From Alphaproteobacteria bacterium (GTDB taxonomy: Bacteria > Pseudomonadota > Alphaproteobacteria > Rhodospirillales > Rhodospirillaceae): a stretch of 64,000 bases of DNA. This document shows positions 46,960 to 55,232 of this stretch, in pieces (the stretch's first letter is position 1; each line of letters begins with the position of its first letter). The notes under the pieces are model-generated. The model was not told the DNA's origin. It did no database searches and was given only the letters and a program-made list of their open reading frames with translations. Location of the stretch: contig JAURPI010000017.1 in the NCBI GenBank assembly GCA_030835385.1, positions 124,001 to 188,000 of the forward strand. Direction: 5' to 3'. A program made the position numbers and the translations under genes.

Positions 46960-47310
46960 TTATTCAGGCTGTTTGAAATAATCGACCGCACCTGGGTCAA
47001 CGTTCGCGACCGTTTGACGGTCTCTTAGAATCTCAGTCCATATTCTATTTACGAAGGCGTCCAACTCTTTCTGATCATCGACGCGCTCATCTTCGGTTGG
47101 CTCGTGCTCTTCCACAGCGGTTGGGGTCAAAGCATCTCGGCGCACGAGTTCTCGCTCCATCGCACGCAAACGCTCTTTTAAAATATAGACTTCAGCCGAG
47201 AGCGCCGTGATAGCGCCGACCATGTTGTCGACAGGCAGATCGTGAATCCAATCTGGTTCGTCACCCGTAACCGGTCCGTTTCGTACGGTCTTGAACTTTG
47301 GCTTAGACAA
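46960..47310 (-). CDS. Hypothetical protein, coiled-coil
   Basis: Protein of 116 residues, acidic, without signal peptide or recognised domain. DNMVGAITALSAEVYILKERLRAMERELVRRD is a predicted coiled coil (residues 29-60), followed by an acidic stretch rich in Glu/Asp and a VNRIWTEILRDR helix. It is 8 bases downstream of the methyltransferase at 47319-48413 and likely co-transcribed, so it may be an accessory or dimerisation partner. Confidence 0.6.
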   Translation of the reverse strand: MSKPKFKTVRNGPVTGDEPDWIHDLPVDNMVGAITALSAEVYILKERLRAMERELVRRDALTPTAVEEHEPTEDERVDDQKELDAFVNRIWTEILRDRQTVANVDPGAVDYFKQPE

Positions 47311-47318
47311 AACAGGCC

Positions 47319-48413
47319 CTACTTTTCAAGTTGATAGAAACGCCAAGATGTCACCCTAGACCCTTTCTTTGCACCACCTGATTGGTAAGGCTTAAAGGGC
47401 TCGATGGACACCTTGCTAAAGCCGACACCCCTAGCGGCTTTATCCATGTCGAATTCGATCCACGGCGCTGTAAAGGTCTCATTGTTGTTCCAGGCATGGG
47501 ATTGCTGCACAGCCTTAAACATCGGCGACCCGTCCCCCTGTCCAAACTCGGGACCTATAAAGAGGCCACCTGGCTTTAGCACGCGGTGCGCCTCTCGCAG
47601 CGCATTCTTCAAATTGACCGGTGGAATCTCGTGGAACATGAAGAGGTGAAAAATACAGTCGAAGGTGTCGTCCTCGAAATCCAGATGTTCCAAATCTTGT
47701 TGGGACAACTTAAACTTAAAGCCATGTTCTTGCGCCCGTTTATGAGCCAGTTTTAAGCAGGGCGCGGACAAATCAACTCCGTAGCACTCTGACTCGGGAT
47801 GGATTTTCTGCCATTCAATAAGACCCGCCCCATGTCCGGTTCCCCAATCGAGCACCTTCTCAAACGCCCGGTCTGGGAATTGGCTGTAGGACAAGCGGTA
47901 AATGAGGTTAGGGTCCATGTGAGCCGGGTTTGTCGTCCGGCGACCAAACTCGTAGGACATACCGTCGAGAGGATCTGAGTAGACACCTCCCGTATGCTGA
48001 TGAAAGTCAACGAAACGGTAGTACTCAGGCAGCTCCAAGGACTCATCGAGCCGCAAGTCATCCCCGGCGGTTGCAGCCGCGGCTTCTAGCTCCGAAATTA
48101 TATGATCGCGATCTTTGTTGACGGTGTCGAAAATTCCGAAATCCGGCCGGTGGTACTTGAACCTTTGGAAGTGGCGGAAACACCAGGAATAGAGCTGGAA
48201 TTCCAGAAGGTCGTCGAGAACTGGCTGTGCCTCTTCGAGGGACTGTGGCTCTGCCCCGTCCCCCACGGACCGCTCATACGCTTCGCCCATCTGCCGGACG
48301 ATGGGGCCTTCCATGAAATTTCGGCATGACCGCAGAAAAGCGTGATAGGCGCGAAAATCCCGGCTTTCTGGGACTTCAAGAACATCGGCGTCGTTTCTTA
48401 GAGAATCGGGCAT
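47319..48413 (-). CDS. SAM-dependent methyltransferase, paralogue of 42450-43598
   Basis: Protein of 364 residues. A helical N-terminal half (FRAYHAFLRSCRNFMEGPIVRQMGEAYE...) precedes the SAM fold: VLDWGTGHGAGLIEW, CYGVDLSAPCLKLAHKRA, FDCIFHLFMFHEIPP and AHRVLKPGGLFIGPE. The two-domain plan and the GVDxSAPCLxxAHxRA motif match the other gene, and both have YRF(V)DxHxxxGG-type segments in the middle. It forms an operon with the coiled-coil protein. Substrate unknown. Confidence 0.8.
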   Translation of the reverse strand: MPDSLRNDADVLEVPESRDFRAYHAFLRSCRNFMEGPIVRQMGEAYERSVGDGAEPQSLEEAQPVLDDLLEFQLYSWCFRHFQRFKYHRPDFGIFDTVNKDRDHIISELEAAAATAGDDLRLDESLELPEYYRFVDFHQHTGGVYSDPLDGMSYEFGRRTTNPAHMDPNLIYRLSYSQFPDRAFEKVLDWGTGHGAGLIEWQKIHPESECYGVDLSAPCLKLAHKRAQEHGFKFKLSQQDLEHLDFEDDTFDCIFHLFMFHEIPPVNLKNALREAHRVLKPGGLFIGPEFGQGDGSPMFKAVQQSHAWNNNETFTAPWIEFDMDKAARGVGFSKVSIEPFKPYQSGGAKKGSRVTSWRFYQLEK

Positions 48414-48561
48414 CGAGTCCCCCTATTTTCAAGCATGAAATAATAGTTTACGAGCTTCCTCCCGCTCAGAAAAGAGCACAGGCATTGCCTTGGGCGTTGC
48501 CCAGCCCTGATTGATAGACTTAACCTGTGAGCCTTGGGCCCAGGCACCGAAAGGAGCTTTG

Positions 48562-48912
48562 ATGACGGCGATGTGGTCCGCCAATCTATCGACGGAAGCC
48601 AAATTCCGAATTGGGCAAGTGGTACGCCACCGCTTGTTCCCGTTTCGTGGTGTCATCTTTGATGTGGACCCTGAATTCAGCAACACCGACGAATGGTGGC
48701 AATCCATACCCGAGCAAGCTCGGCCCAGAAAAGACCAGCCATTTTATCACGTCTTCGCCGAGAACGAGTCTTCCCACTACGTGGCATACGTTTCGCAGCA
48801 AAACCTGCTCGAAGATGAAACCGGCGACCCTGTCATGCATCCAGACATTCCGGACTATTTCGAAGAAGTGGATGACGGGATTTACGTTCTGCACGACACC
48901 TACAAGAACTAG
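48562..48912 (+). CDS. hspQ: Heat shock protein HspQ
   Basis: Protein of 116 residues. ATG at 48562 has AAGGAG five bases upstream; the in-frame TTG at 48511 lacks a ribosome site. The core AKFRIGQVVRHRLFPFRGVIFDVDPEFSNTDEWW and YHVFAENESSHYVAYVSQQNLLED is characteristic of HspQ, which in enterobacteria destabilises DnaA and stimulates Lon. Usual length about 105-120. Single-gene unit. Confidence 0.93.
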   Translation: MTAMWSANLSTEAKFRIGQVVRHRLFPFRGVIFDVDPEFSNTDEWWQSIPEQARPRKDQPFYHVFAENESSHYVAYVSQQNLLEDETGDPVMHPDIPDYFEEVDDGIYVLHDTYKN

Positions 48913-49081
48913 CAGACCAGACAAAAATCATCAGATTTATGCTGAAGAACGCGATTCCCCGATTGGAAAGCGCGGCCACAGCGCTTAGGTTAGTCGGGCA
49001 ATAGACGCGCGCCCTATCTGCGTGCAGGAGATCCGGCGCGAGGGGCGCGCCTGACAGACGTAAAAACAGGAGACGTAATAC

Positions 49082-49558
49082 ATGACCATCAGCAATGGCG
49101 ATAAAATGCCCGCCGGCAGCTTCAAAGTAATGACCAGCGACGGCGTTAACGACATGAGCACAGACGACTTATTTGCCGGTAAGAAGGTCGCTCTTTTTTC
49201 AGTTCCTGGCGCCTTTACCCCAACTTGTTCCAACGAACACTTGCCCAGCTATCTGAAAAATTATGATGCAATCAAAGCCAAAGGCTTCGACACCATCGCT
49301 TGCATGGCGGTTAACGACGCCTTTGTCATGAAGGCATGGGGCGAAGACCGCGGCGTTGGGGATAAGATTGTCATGCTGGCCGACGGCAATGGCGATTACA
49401 CGAAAGCCTTAGGCCTCGAACTCGATGCAGCTGGCTTCGGCTTAGGAACACGCGGCAAGCGGTTCTCCGTGGTTGTGAACGACGGTGTTGCCGAACAGGT
49501 CAATATTGATGAGGGCGGCTACGATCTGACCAGCGCAGAGAAGACCTGCGCAATTTAG
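49082..49558 (+). CDS. Peroxiredoxin, Prx5 type
   Basis: Thiol peroxidase of 158 residues reducing hydrogen peroxide and organic hydroperoxides. The peroxidatic Cys lies in VPGAFTPTCSNEHLPSY near residue 49, with the active-site Pro, Thr and later Arg (GTRGKRFS). GFDTIACMAVNDAFVMKAWGE is a Prx5 hallmark. A candidate resolving Cys is the last but one residue pair (KTCAI). AGGAG lies about eight bases upstream. A rho-independent terminator follows at 49584. Confidence 0.93.
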   Translation: MTISNGDKMPAGSFKVMTSDGVNDMSTDDLFAGKKVALFSVPGAFTPTCSNEHLPSYLKNYDAIKAKGFDTIACMAVNDAFVMKAWGEDRGVGDKIVMLADGNGDYTKALGLELDAAGFGLGTRGKRFSVVVNDGVAEQVNIDEGGYDLTSAEKTCAI

Positions 49559-49583
49559 TCACCTAACATATAATGATGAGACG

Positions 49584-49617
49584 CGGCGGCTCTAATCGGA
49601 GTCGCCGTTTCTATTTA
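49584..49617 (+). terminator. Rho-independent terminator after the peroxiredoxin gene
   Basis: CGGCGGCTC, loop, GAGTCGCCG (nine pairs, one G-U) followed by TTTCTATTT. It lies 26 bases after the peroxiredoxin stop and ends that transcript. Its position also argues against a plus-strand gene in 49573-49776. Confidence 0.75.
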
Positions 49618-49638
49618 GTAGACCGGTCTCTCATGAGC

Positions 49639-50018
49639 CTACTGAGAATCAACGGCGTGATAACGCTCGTCACCATGGTTATACACGACCATCTTGTACT
49701 TTGGAGATCGCGCTGGATCGACGAGATGACCAAAACCAAGGGCGCTAAGATGCTTTGCAAAGACCCGCTCACTTAGCCGGTCTGGATTCTCCGGAATGAT
49801 CGGCTTGTATCTTTGTAGCACCTGAACACATTCGTCCCGATAAGCGTCCCGACTCACGACCGCTTTTTATCCCCTTGAAATCGATAGATGCCAAGCGGGA
49901 CAGGAACGACGTAGCACTCCGTCTTCTGCATGAATCGCGCCCACAGCTCAAAATCGCAAGCTAAAGCCAATCCATGGTCAAAGGTTCCGCCAACGTCATC
50001 CCAAAGTGAACGCCGCAA
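49639..50018 (-). pseudogene. Glycosyltransferase family 2 C-terminal remnant
   Basis: Minus-strand frame LRRSLWDDVGGTFDHGLALACDFELWARF (50018 downward) then KTECYVVPVPLGIYRF up to a stop at 49854 is the standard C-terminal block of GT2 enzymes (RRSLW..vGGfD..l..a.DfELW.Rl ... lgiyR). A one-base shift then continues SRDAYRDECVQVLQRYKP to a stop at 49639. There is no N-terminal GT domain; upstream the frame has a stop directly before LRRSLW. It overlaps the 3' end of the broken panE in a different frame. It looks like one side of a deletion junction near 50015. Confidence 0.65.
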
Positions 50019-50461
50019 TTAATTACGCCACCGATATGCCGTGTCAGATCGAAATGCTCTGATACCAATCCATCGCGATCCACGCTATCCAACCGTATCC
50101 CCTGAAGCGGTCCATCAAATGCGTCAAAAAACCACCATGGAATCCCATTCGTAATTTGGACAACCTGAGTATCTTGGCCCAGTAATGGGCTGATATCCGC
50201 CGCAACATCTTTCAACGCTGTTTCCTTGACCGTCACCACAACTAGGTCCTGTTGCCCGAACTCACTCGCAGCCGCAGCTACCCGTGGGGCAGCGTGAAGA
50301 AACTCGCCATCATCATGGAGCGTTATGCCATTCGCAGTCATTGTGTCGACACGCGCAGGCTGCACCAAAGCAGATACGTTAAATCCTGCGTTGATCATCT
50401 TGGCGGCCATCATGCCGCCAATCGCACCAGGCCCAACAATACATATGTTTGATACGGTCAC
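49961..50461 (-). pseudogene. Ketopantoate reductase-like (PanE/ApbA), truncated
   Basis: The N-terminal Rossmann half of a ketopantoate reductase: VSNICIVGPGAIGGMMAAKMI (GxGxxG), TVKETAL (Lys), QITNGIPWW (Asn) and ~HIGGVINC at residue 147. At 166 residues it is about half the usual 290-310; the C-terminal dimer and catalytic domain (Lys/Asn/Glu helices) is gone and the last 18 residues have no PanE likeness. It starts with a 4-base overlap on the GlcD-like oxidase. The truncation point coincides with the glycosyltransferase remnant, so a deletion seems to have fused the two. Confidence 0.7.
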
Positions 50462-51855
50462 GATTCAGGTGTGTCCGTAGTGAATATTTTTCCTGGGTTC
50501 AAAACATTTTTAGGGTCAAGAGCCTTCTTGATAAGACCCATGACGGCTACGGCATCACCGGCTTCCTCAACCAGTAACTCTCGCTTACCTAAACCAATTC
50601 CATGTTCACCCGTACACGTGCCGCCCATGGCAAGAGCCCGCTCAACCATGCGGCTGTGGAGCCGTTCAGCTTCGGCGACCTGTTCTGGCGATTCTTTATC
50701 CATAATAAAACAGACGTGGAAGTTCCCGTCCCCCACATGCCCCAGCAGCGGAGCCGGCATAGGACAGTCTGCGAGGTCTTCCTTGGTCTCTGTAATACAA
50801 TCTGCAAGTCGAGAAATAGGCACACAGACATCTGTCACCAAACCAATTGAATTTGGCCTAAGAGCGAGGCCGGCGTAATACGCATTGTGCCGAGCCTGCC
50901 ATAATTTGGACCGCTCCTCCGTTTTATCTGACCAAGAAAATGACGCACTGCCTCGGTCCATAGCGATGGCCTCAATATTTTCCGCTTGCTCTTTTACGCT
51001 CGTCGGCGAGCCATGGAATTCGAGAAACAAAGTCGGTGCTACAGCTAGGTTCAAGTTGGAGTATCGAGAAACGGCGTCGATACTCACCTCGTCCATCAAC
51101 TCAATTCGAGCGATAGGCACGCCCAATTGAATAACATCCATCACCGTTTCAACGGCCGCATTGATAGACGGAAATGCGACAACCGCAGCAGCCGTGGCTT
51201 CCGGAATGCCGTGTAAGCGTAACGTGATCTCGGTAATGATACCCAGCGTGCCCTCTGACCCGACAAAGAGGCGGGTCAGGTCATATCCGGCGGCAGATTT
51301 CCGCGCGCGACCTCCCGTTTTGACGACAGACCCATTAGCCAACACGACTGTCAGCCCAAGCACATTCTCTCGCATAGTACCGTAGCGTACGGCATTGGTC
51401 CCGGACGCCCGAGTTGCGACCATCCCGCCAATGGTGCATTCAGCACCAGGATCAATTGGAAAGAACAGCCCTGTATCACGCAATTGAGCGTTAAGATCGG
51501 CACGCATGACCCCCGGCTGAATCACACAATCCATATCAGATGCATTGATAGCGATTAGTTTGGTCATCTGAGACAGATCAAGGCTCACACCGCCATGTAC
51601 CGCTTGAACCTGCCCCTCCAATGACGTTCCCGCGCCGAATGGAATAATGGGGATATTGGTGTCCGTGCACATTCGCACAACAGCTGAAACGTCTTCGGTC
51701 GTGTGAGGGAATACAACAACGTCAGGCATCGCCGCCGGATGCCAGGATTCACCTCGGCCATGGCGTTCTCTAATATCGCTATTCACTGTGCAGCGGTCGC
51801 CGAACTGAGTTTGCAACCTAGCAATCAAATCATCGATGGCCCGAACGTCATCCAT
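50458..51855 (-). CDS. FAD-linked oxidase, GlcD/D-lactate dehydrogenase-like
   Basis: Flavoprotein of 465 residues in the FAD_binding_4 plus FAD-oxidase_C architecture of glycolate oxidase GlcD, D-lactate and D-2-hydroxyglutarate dehydrogenases. The FAD site is DVVVFPHTTEDVSAVVRMC...IPFGAGTSLEGQVQ; LFVGSEGTLGIITEITLRLH is a hallmark; the C-terminal GHVGDGNFHVCF and GEHGIGLGKR supply metal ligands. Substrate likely a D-2-hydroxy acid. Coupled by overlap to the truncated PanE gene. Confidence 0.88.
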   Translation of the reverse strand: MDDVRAIDDLIARLQTQFGDRCTVNSDIRERHGRGESWHPAAMPDVVVFPHTTEDVSAVVRMCTDTNIPIIPFGAGTSLEGQVQAVHGGVSLDLSQMTKLIAINASDMDCVIQPGVMRADLNAQLRDTGLFFPIDPGAECTIGGMVATRASGTNAVRYGTMRENVLGLTVVLANGSVVKTGGRARKSAAGYDLTRLFVGSEGTLGIITEITLRLHGIPEATAAAVVAFPSINAAVETVMDVIQLGVPIARIELMDEVSIDAVSRYSNLNLAVAPTLFLEFHGSPTSVKEQAENIEAIAMDRGSASFSWSDKTEERSKLWQARHNAYYAGLALRPNSIGLVTDVCVPISRLADCITETKEDLADCPMPAPLLGHVGDGNFHVCFIMDKESPEQVAEAERLHSRMVERALAMGGTCTGEHGIGLGKRELLVEEAGDAVAVMGLIKKALDPKNVLNPGKIFTTDTPES

Positions 51856-51877
51856 TCTTGAAACGAGAACCTCGTTA

Positions 51878-52870
51878 CTAGGGGCGCGGCGCGCCCTGCT
51901 CTTTGAGGCGGCACAGCGTGTAAAACCACCCGAGATTTAAGCCAAATCGATCTGCATCATCGACGGCGTACCCATACGCGATAGGCACGTAGTTCCCTTT
52001 TTCATGAATTCGGAACAGAGGAAATTCTCGCTCTGTCGGAGAAGAAAACTCACGGGTATGGAGCTGAAATTCCAAGGTGCGGCCGTCAGGCCATTCAATA
52101 TCAGTCGCCCCGCCTTGGTCATGCACTTCAATTTCAGTGAGAAACTCGGTCTTCGTCATATCCCCATCGAGATTGTAATTCACCGTACAGATAAAACGCC
52201 GCGCTTTGGACATTTGAATCCAGGCGTAATTCGCCCCTTCCGTCTGGTCCCACGTGACTGCGCCGGTCTCCCGACTGATTAAGCGGTTACGAGTCCAATT
52301 ATAGTCAGGACCTAGAACTACTTGATATTCGAACCATTCATCTTTGCCGCAGGACTCTCTTTTCATCCCACCATTAAACTGGCCGCCTACAAATCGCAGA
52401 TAGACATCACAAGGATCTGAAAAGGCGCGCAGATCGGATGCCTTAATTTGCGCCAGCCTGCCTGGATCAAGACGCGCGCCGATCCAATTGTCATGGCCAT
52501 CTTTGAAAGCGTAGAGCTTCACTTTGACAGCCTGCTCCACCTCATCAACAGAGAAACTATAAACACGAATGCGAGAAATATTTGATGGGTCTGCATTCAA
52601 GTACTCCTCAACGTAGAGCACATTGTCCCCAAGTTCGGGCAGGTCAAGCTGGATGTAATGAGAATGAATGCGGAAGATTGGCTCGTACTTGTGAACGGAA
52701 ATGCCTCCGCCCGAGCGACGTACTATCTGTTCGTGATTATCGTATTCGCCGGACCACCACTCCATCGCCAAACGCAAATGACCTTCCAACTCCCCTTTAT
52801 TGAAGGTCTGCGTAGATGCCGGCACCGCACATGTCAACAAACACAAGACAATCACTAAAAGATTACGCAT
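51878..52870 (-). CDS. Secreted CpcT/CpeT-like protein, second copy
   Basis: Exported protein of 330 residues with signal peptide MRNLLVIVLCLLTCAVPAST. CpcT-like marks are stronger than in the 2588-3619 relative: AMEWWSGEYDNHEQI, YEPIFRIHSHYIQLDLPELGDNVLYVEEY, RVYSFSV, CDVYLRFVGGQFNGGMKRESC. The pair of cysteines around GGQFNGG and the W.G...n..Q pattern is diagnostic of the fold. Its cyanobacterial relatives are bilin lyases, but a different ligand is possible. Located between a GlcD-like oxidase and a VOC protein. Confidence 0.7.
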   Translation of the reverse strand: MRNLLVIVLCLLTCAVPASTQTFNKGELEGHLRLAMEWWSGEYDNHEQIVRRSGGGISVHKYEPIFRIHSHYIQLDLPELGDNVLYVEEYLNADPSNISRIRVYSFSVDEVEQAVKVKLYAFKDGHDNWIGARLDPGRLAQIKASDLRAFSDPCDVYLRFVGGQFNGGMKRESCGKDEWFEYQVVLGPDYNWTRNRLISRETGAVTWDQTEGANYAWIQMSKARRFICTVNYNLDGDMTKTEFLTEIEVHDQGGATDIEWPDGRTLEFQLHTREFSSPTEREFPLFRIHEKGNYVPIAYGYAVDDADRFGLNLGWFYTLCRLKEQGAPRP

Positions 52871-52900
52871 AGCGCCTTACTCCTATTTGCCCGGCTTACA

Positions 52901-53392
52901 TCAGGACAACTTAGGTTCAAATCCCATGATGCTGACAAGAACCCCATCCGGATCATAAAAGATCATTTCTGTGTATGTACCGGCCTTCATGTACTCGCTA
53001 TCTTCCTCTTTTACATACTTTGTTGGCGGCGTCAGGAACGGATACCCCTTGTCTTCAAGCTCAGCTGCGATGGCTTCCGGCTGATCCGTATTAACAACAA
53101 CGGCAACTTGCCCACGATGAATTACACCGGGGGGCGGAGGGGATGTCTCAGGCATATCTTCGGCCGTAATCTCGTAAAGCCCTATGAGACCATCTTCACT
53201 GTCGTGCGCGCGGAGATGGCATATGTGCATACTGCAGTCCGTCAAACCGATCATCTTAGCCATGGCCGGTCCGGCGACTGTTTTATCTTCGGCCACGGAA
53301 AACCCGAGAATATCGCGATATAAACTGAGTGACTTTTCGATATCTCTACAAAAAATAGTTGTTCGTTTTACCGGACTTGTGCGTTCTGTCAT
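52901..53392 (-). CDS. VOC/glyoxalase-family protein
   Basis: Protein of about 163 residues. ATG at 53392 (GAGG upstream) is preferred; a start at 53425 is also in frame. TTIFCRDIEKSLSLYRDILGF is the VOC opening, HICHLRAHD the first metal/His strand, and YTEMIFYDPDGVLVSIMGFEP the closing Glu strand. The fold includes glyoxalase I, extradiol dioxygenase and bleomycin resistance proteins; specificity unknown. Divergent from MAPEG. Confidence 0.85.
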   Translation of the reverse strand: MTERTSPVKRTTIFCRDIEKSLSLYRDILGFSVAEDKTVAGPAMAKMIGLTDCSMHICHLRAHDSEDGLIGLYEITAEDMPETSPPPPGVIHRGQVAVVVNTDQPEAIAAELEDKGYPFLTPPTKYVKEEDSEYMKAGTYTEMIFYDPDGVLVSIMGFEPKLS

Positions 53393-53482
53393 CTTTACCC
53401 TCTCCATTGCCGCGTTCGCGGTCACCTCTCATAATGGCCATATAATGACAGAGCAGCAGATAAATTACACAGGAGCTTTCCA

Positions 53483-53881
53483 ATGATTCTTGAACAATTT
53501 CCGTTAACAGCGTTGGCTACCATCGTTGCCCTACTCGTCTATTTCTACTGCATGGTCCAGGTGGGTAAGGCGCGCGCCAAACACGGCGTGAAACCACCAG
53601 CCGTCGACGGCCCTGATGAGTTTATGCGAATCAACCGCGTACACCAGAATATGGTCGAACAAATGGTTTTCCACTTGCCGGCACTTTGGCTTTTCGCAGC
53701 CGCATGGAGCGATCTTTGGGCTGGAATTCTTGGTCTTATTTTTGCCGTTGGGCGCATCATGTATGCGAAGGGCTATTATGAAGCCGCGGAGAAACGAGGC
53801 CGTGGCTTTGGCATATCATCTATGGCCTCCATTGTTCTCGCCCTTGGCGCTCTTGTCGGCGTTGTAATGGCATTGCTGTAA
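53483..53881 (+). CDS. MAPEG-family membrane protein
   Basis: Membrane protein of 132 residues with four helices. LTALATIVALLVYFYCMVQVGKARAKHGVKPPAVDGPDEFMRINRVHQNMVEQMVFHLPALWLFA contains the MAPEG signature (ExxxRxxRaqxN...E). Members include glutathione S-transferases and eicosanoid enzymes; bacterial ones may detoxify lipophilic compounds. AGGAG lies nine bases upstream. Next gene is a DUF1838 20 bases away. Confidence 0.9.
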   Translation: MILEQFPLTALATIVALLVYFYCMVQVGKARAKHGVKPPAVDGPDEFMRINRVHQNMVEQMVFHLPALWLFAAAWSDLWAGILGLIFAVGRIMYAKGYYEAAEKRGRGFGISSMASIVLALGALVGVVMALL

Positions 53882-53900
53882 ATTAACCCGGAGACCAAAA

Positions 53901-54746
53901 ATGACTGAAGGTCCGTTCACTGCCTTGACACGGCGCAGCGCGATCGCGGGAGCAACAACTGCACTCGGATTGGCTGCAATGTCACGAGACGCGTATACGC
54001 AGCACAGCTTCGATAAAAACAAGCTCTATGTGCAGTTGCGCGGTAACCTAGATGGCTCTGACGGCCTTTGGTCTTACTCTGGCGCCTATTGGGGCAAGCC
54101 ACAGGGTGAAATTGCGCGGCAACTTTTCCGCGTTGATGGCTATAGCCTCAATACAATGGTCTTACGCGAAGACGGTGGCGTTGATCAGAAAATGATCGAA
54201 TGCGGCTTCTGGCAACATCCCGAAACCGGAGAGTTGGCGGACAACTGGACCAATCCGATGAATGGATTGGCATGCGAACCGAAGCACTTTAAGTCCTCGC
54301 AAACCCTTTCTTTTGATGCCAACGGAAACTGGGAAGCCGCCGAAAGTCGACGGGCGGCAATGCGGCACTTCGAAGGCGTGATCGTGGAGCCGATCGTCAA
54401 TGGACCGGTCATTTGGTCTCAAGAGCGGTTGATCACAAAAGCTATCCGGCCCGAGCCCGACCCTGGCACGGACCCACTGACCTACAGCGGCCCCGTCGCG
54501 TCAGGGACATCGTTGGCCACCTACAAAGCCGAGATTGCCGATCTGGATGACGCGTTTATTCCCACCACTCTGCACTATCAATCTATGGGTGGTTGGTACC
54601 CCTGGATGCGCATGGGGCAACGAGCGGGCGTCTGTAGCTTTGAGCTTGTAGGGCGCAAACTACCGAACACTGACGAAATTCCAGAGCGCACACGAGCCTT
54701 CTTAGAAGAACGACACCCTGGATTTATTGATGACCCGTGGGGATAG
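53901..54746 (+). CDS. DUF1838 protein, copy 3
   Basis: Protein of 281 residues with a twin-arginine-like leader (LTRRSAIAGATTALGLAAM). DUF1838 features: LYVQLRGNLDGSDGLWSYSGAYWGKPQGE, VYSLNTM-type segment, GFWQHPETGELADNWTNPMNG, HYQSMGGWYPWMRMGQRAG. It is one of the shorter members and diverged in the middle. Gap of about 20 bases from MAPEG suggests co-transcription. Confidence 0.78.
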   Translation: MTEGPFTALTRRSAIAGATTALGLAAMSRDAYTQHSFDKNKLYVQLRGNLDGSDGLWSYSGAYWGKPQGEIARQLFRVDGYSLNTMVLREDGGVDQKMIECGFWQHPETGELADNWTNPMNGLACEPKHFKSSQTLSFDANGNWEAAESRRAAMRHFEGVIVEPIVNGPVIWSQERLITKAIRPEPDPGTDPLTYSGPVASGTSLATYKAEIADLDDAFIPTTLHYQSMGGWYPWMRMGQRAGVCSFELVGRKLPNTDEIPERTRAFLEERHPGFIDDPWG

Positions 54747-54754
54747 AAGACGAC

Positions 54755-55123
54755 CTACGCGGCATCATCATTGATCGGAAAGCTATACGCCCGCCAAATC
54801 TTACCGTCCTGCATGTGGTAAACGCCGAGCGTCGTGGTCGTCTTGTCACCGGCTGGAGTCTTAAAGGTATCCTTCTCAACGGCAACCACATGGTCGCCAA
54901 CAACCATGATCCGGTCTAGGTGCGATCCCTTCAGCGGAGCGGCATCAAACATCTTTTGAATAACAGCCATGGTTTCATCGCGACTAGAGGTGCGCTTAAC
55001 GGCCTCGCCATCTTCCATGCGAATTGATGCATAATCTTCGGCGAGGTTACTCCCCAACGCGTCGACATCCTTCCGTGTGAAGGCGTCTGTATTCTCGGTC
55101 ATCATTTTGATGAAATCGGTCAT
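54755..55123 (-). CDS. SnoaL/NTF2-like protein
   Basis: Small protein of 122 residues with the cone-like fold pattern (helix ENTDAFTRKDVDALGSNLAEDYASI, strand HLDRIMVVGDHVVAVEKDTF, and YHMQDGKIWRAYSFP). SnoaL-like proteins may be isomerases, hydrolases or binding proteins. Convergent with DUF1838, 8-base gap. The W-R-x-Y/x-S-F end is typical. Confidence 0.85.
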   Translation of the reverse strand: MTDFIKMMTENTDAFTRKDVDALGSNLAEDYASIRMEDGEAVKRTSSRDETMAVIQKMFDAAPLKGSHLDRIMVVGDHVVAVEKDTFKTPAGDKTTTTLGVYHMQDGKIWRAYSFPINDDAA

Positions 55124-55232
55124 ATTATTTTTCTCCGGCTTTCTGTGTTAGTCTGCTGGTGAGGCTAGCCTGTTTATCATGGTGCAGCACCCTCAACCCC
55201 CTATGTTAACTTGGGGATAGGGGGATATCACT

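Noticed and set aside
49573-49776. Plus-strand frame of 67 codons
   Set aside because: It spans the terminator of the peroxiredoxin gene and the glycosyltransferase remnant; no ribosome site or family likeness.
52914-52925. GGTTCAAATCCC, like a tRNA T-arm
   Set aside because: It is the coding end of the VOC gene on the minus strand and no acceptor or anticodon stem surrounds it.
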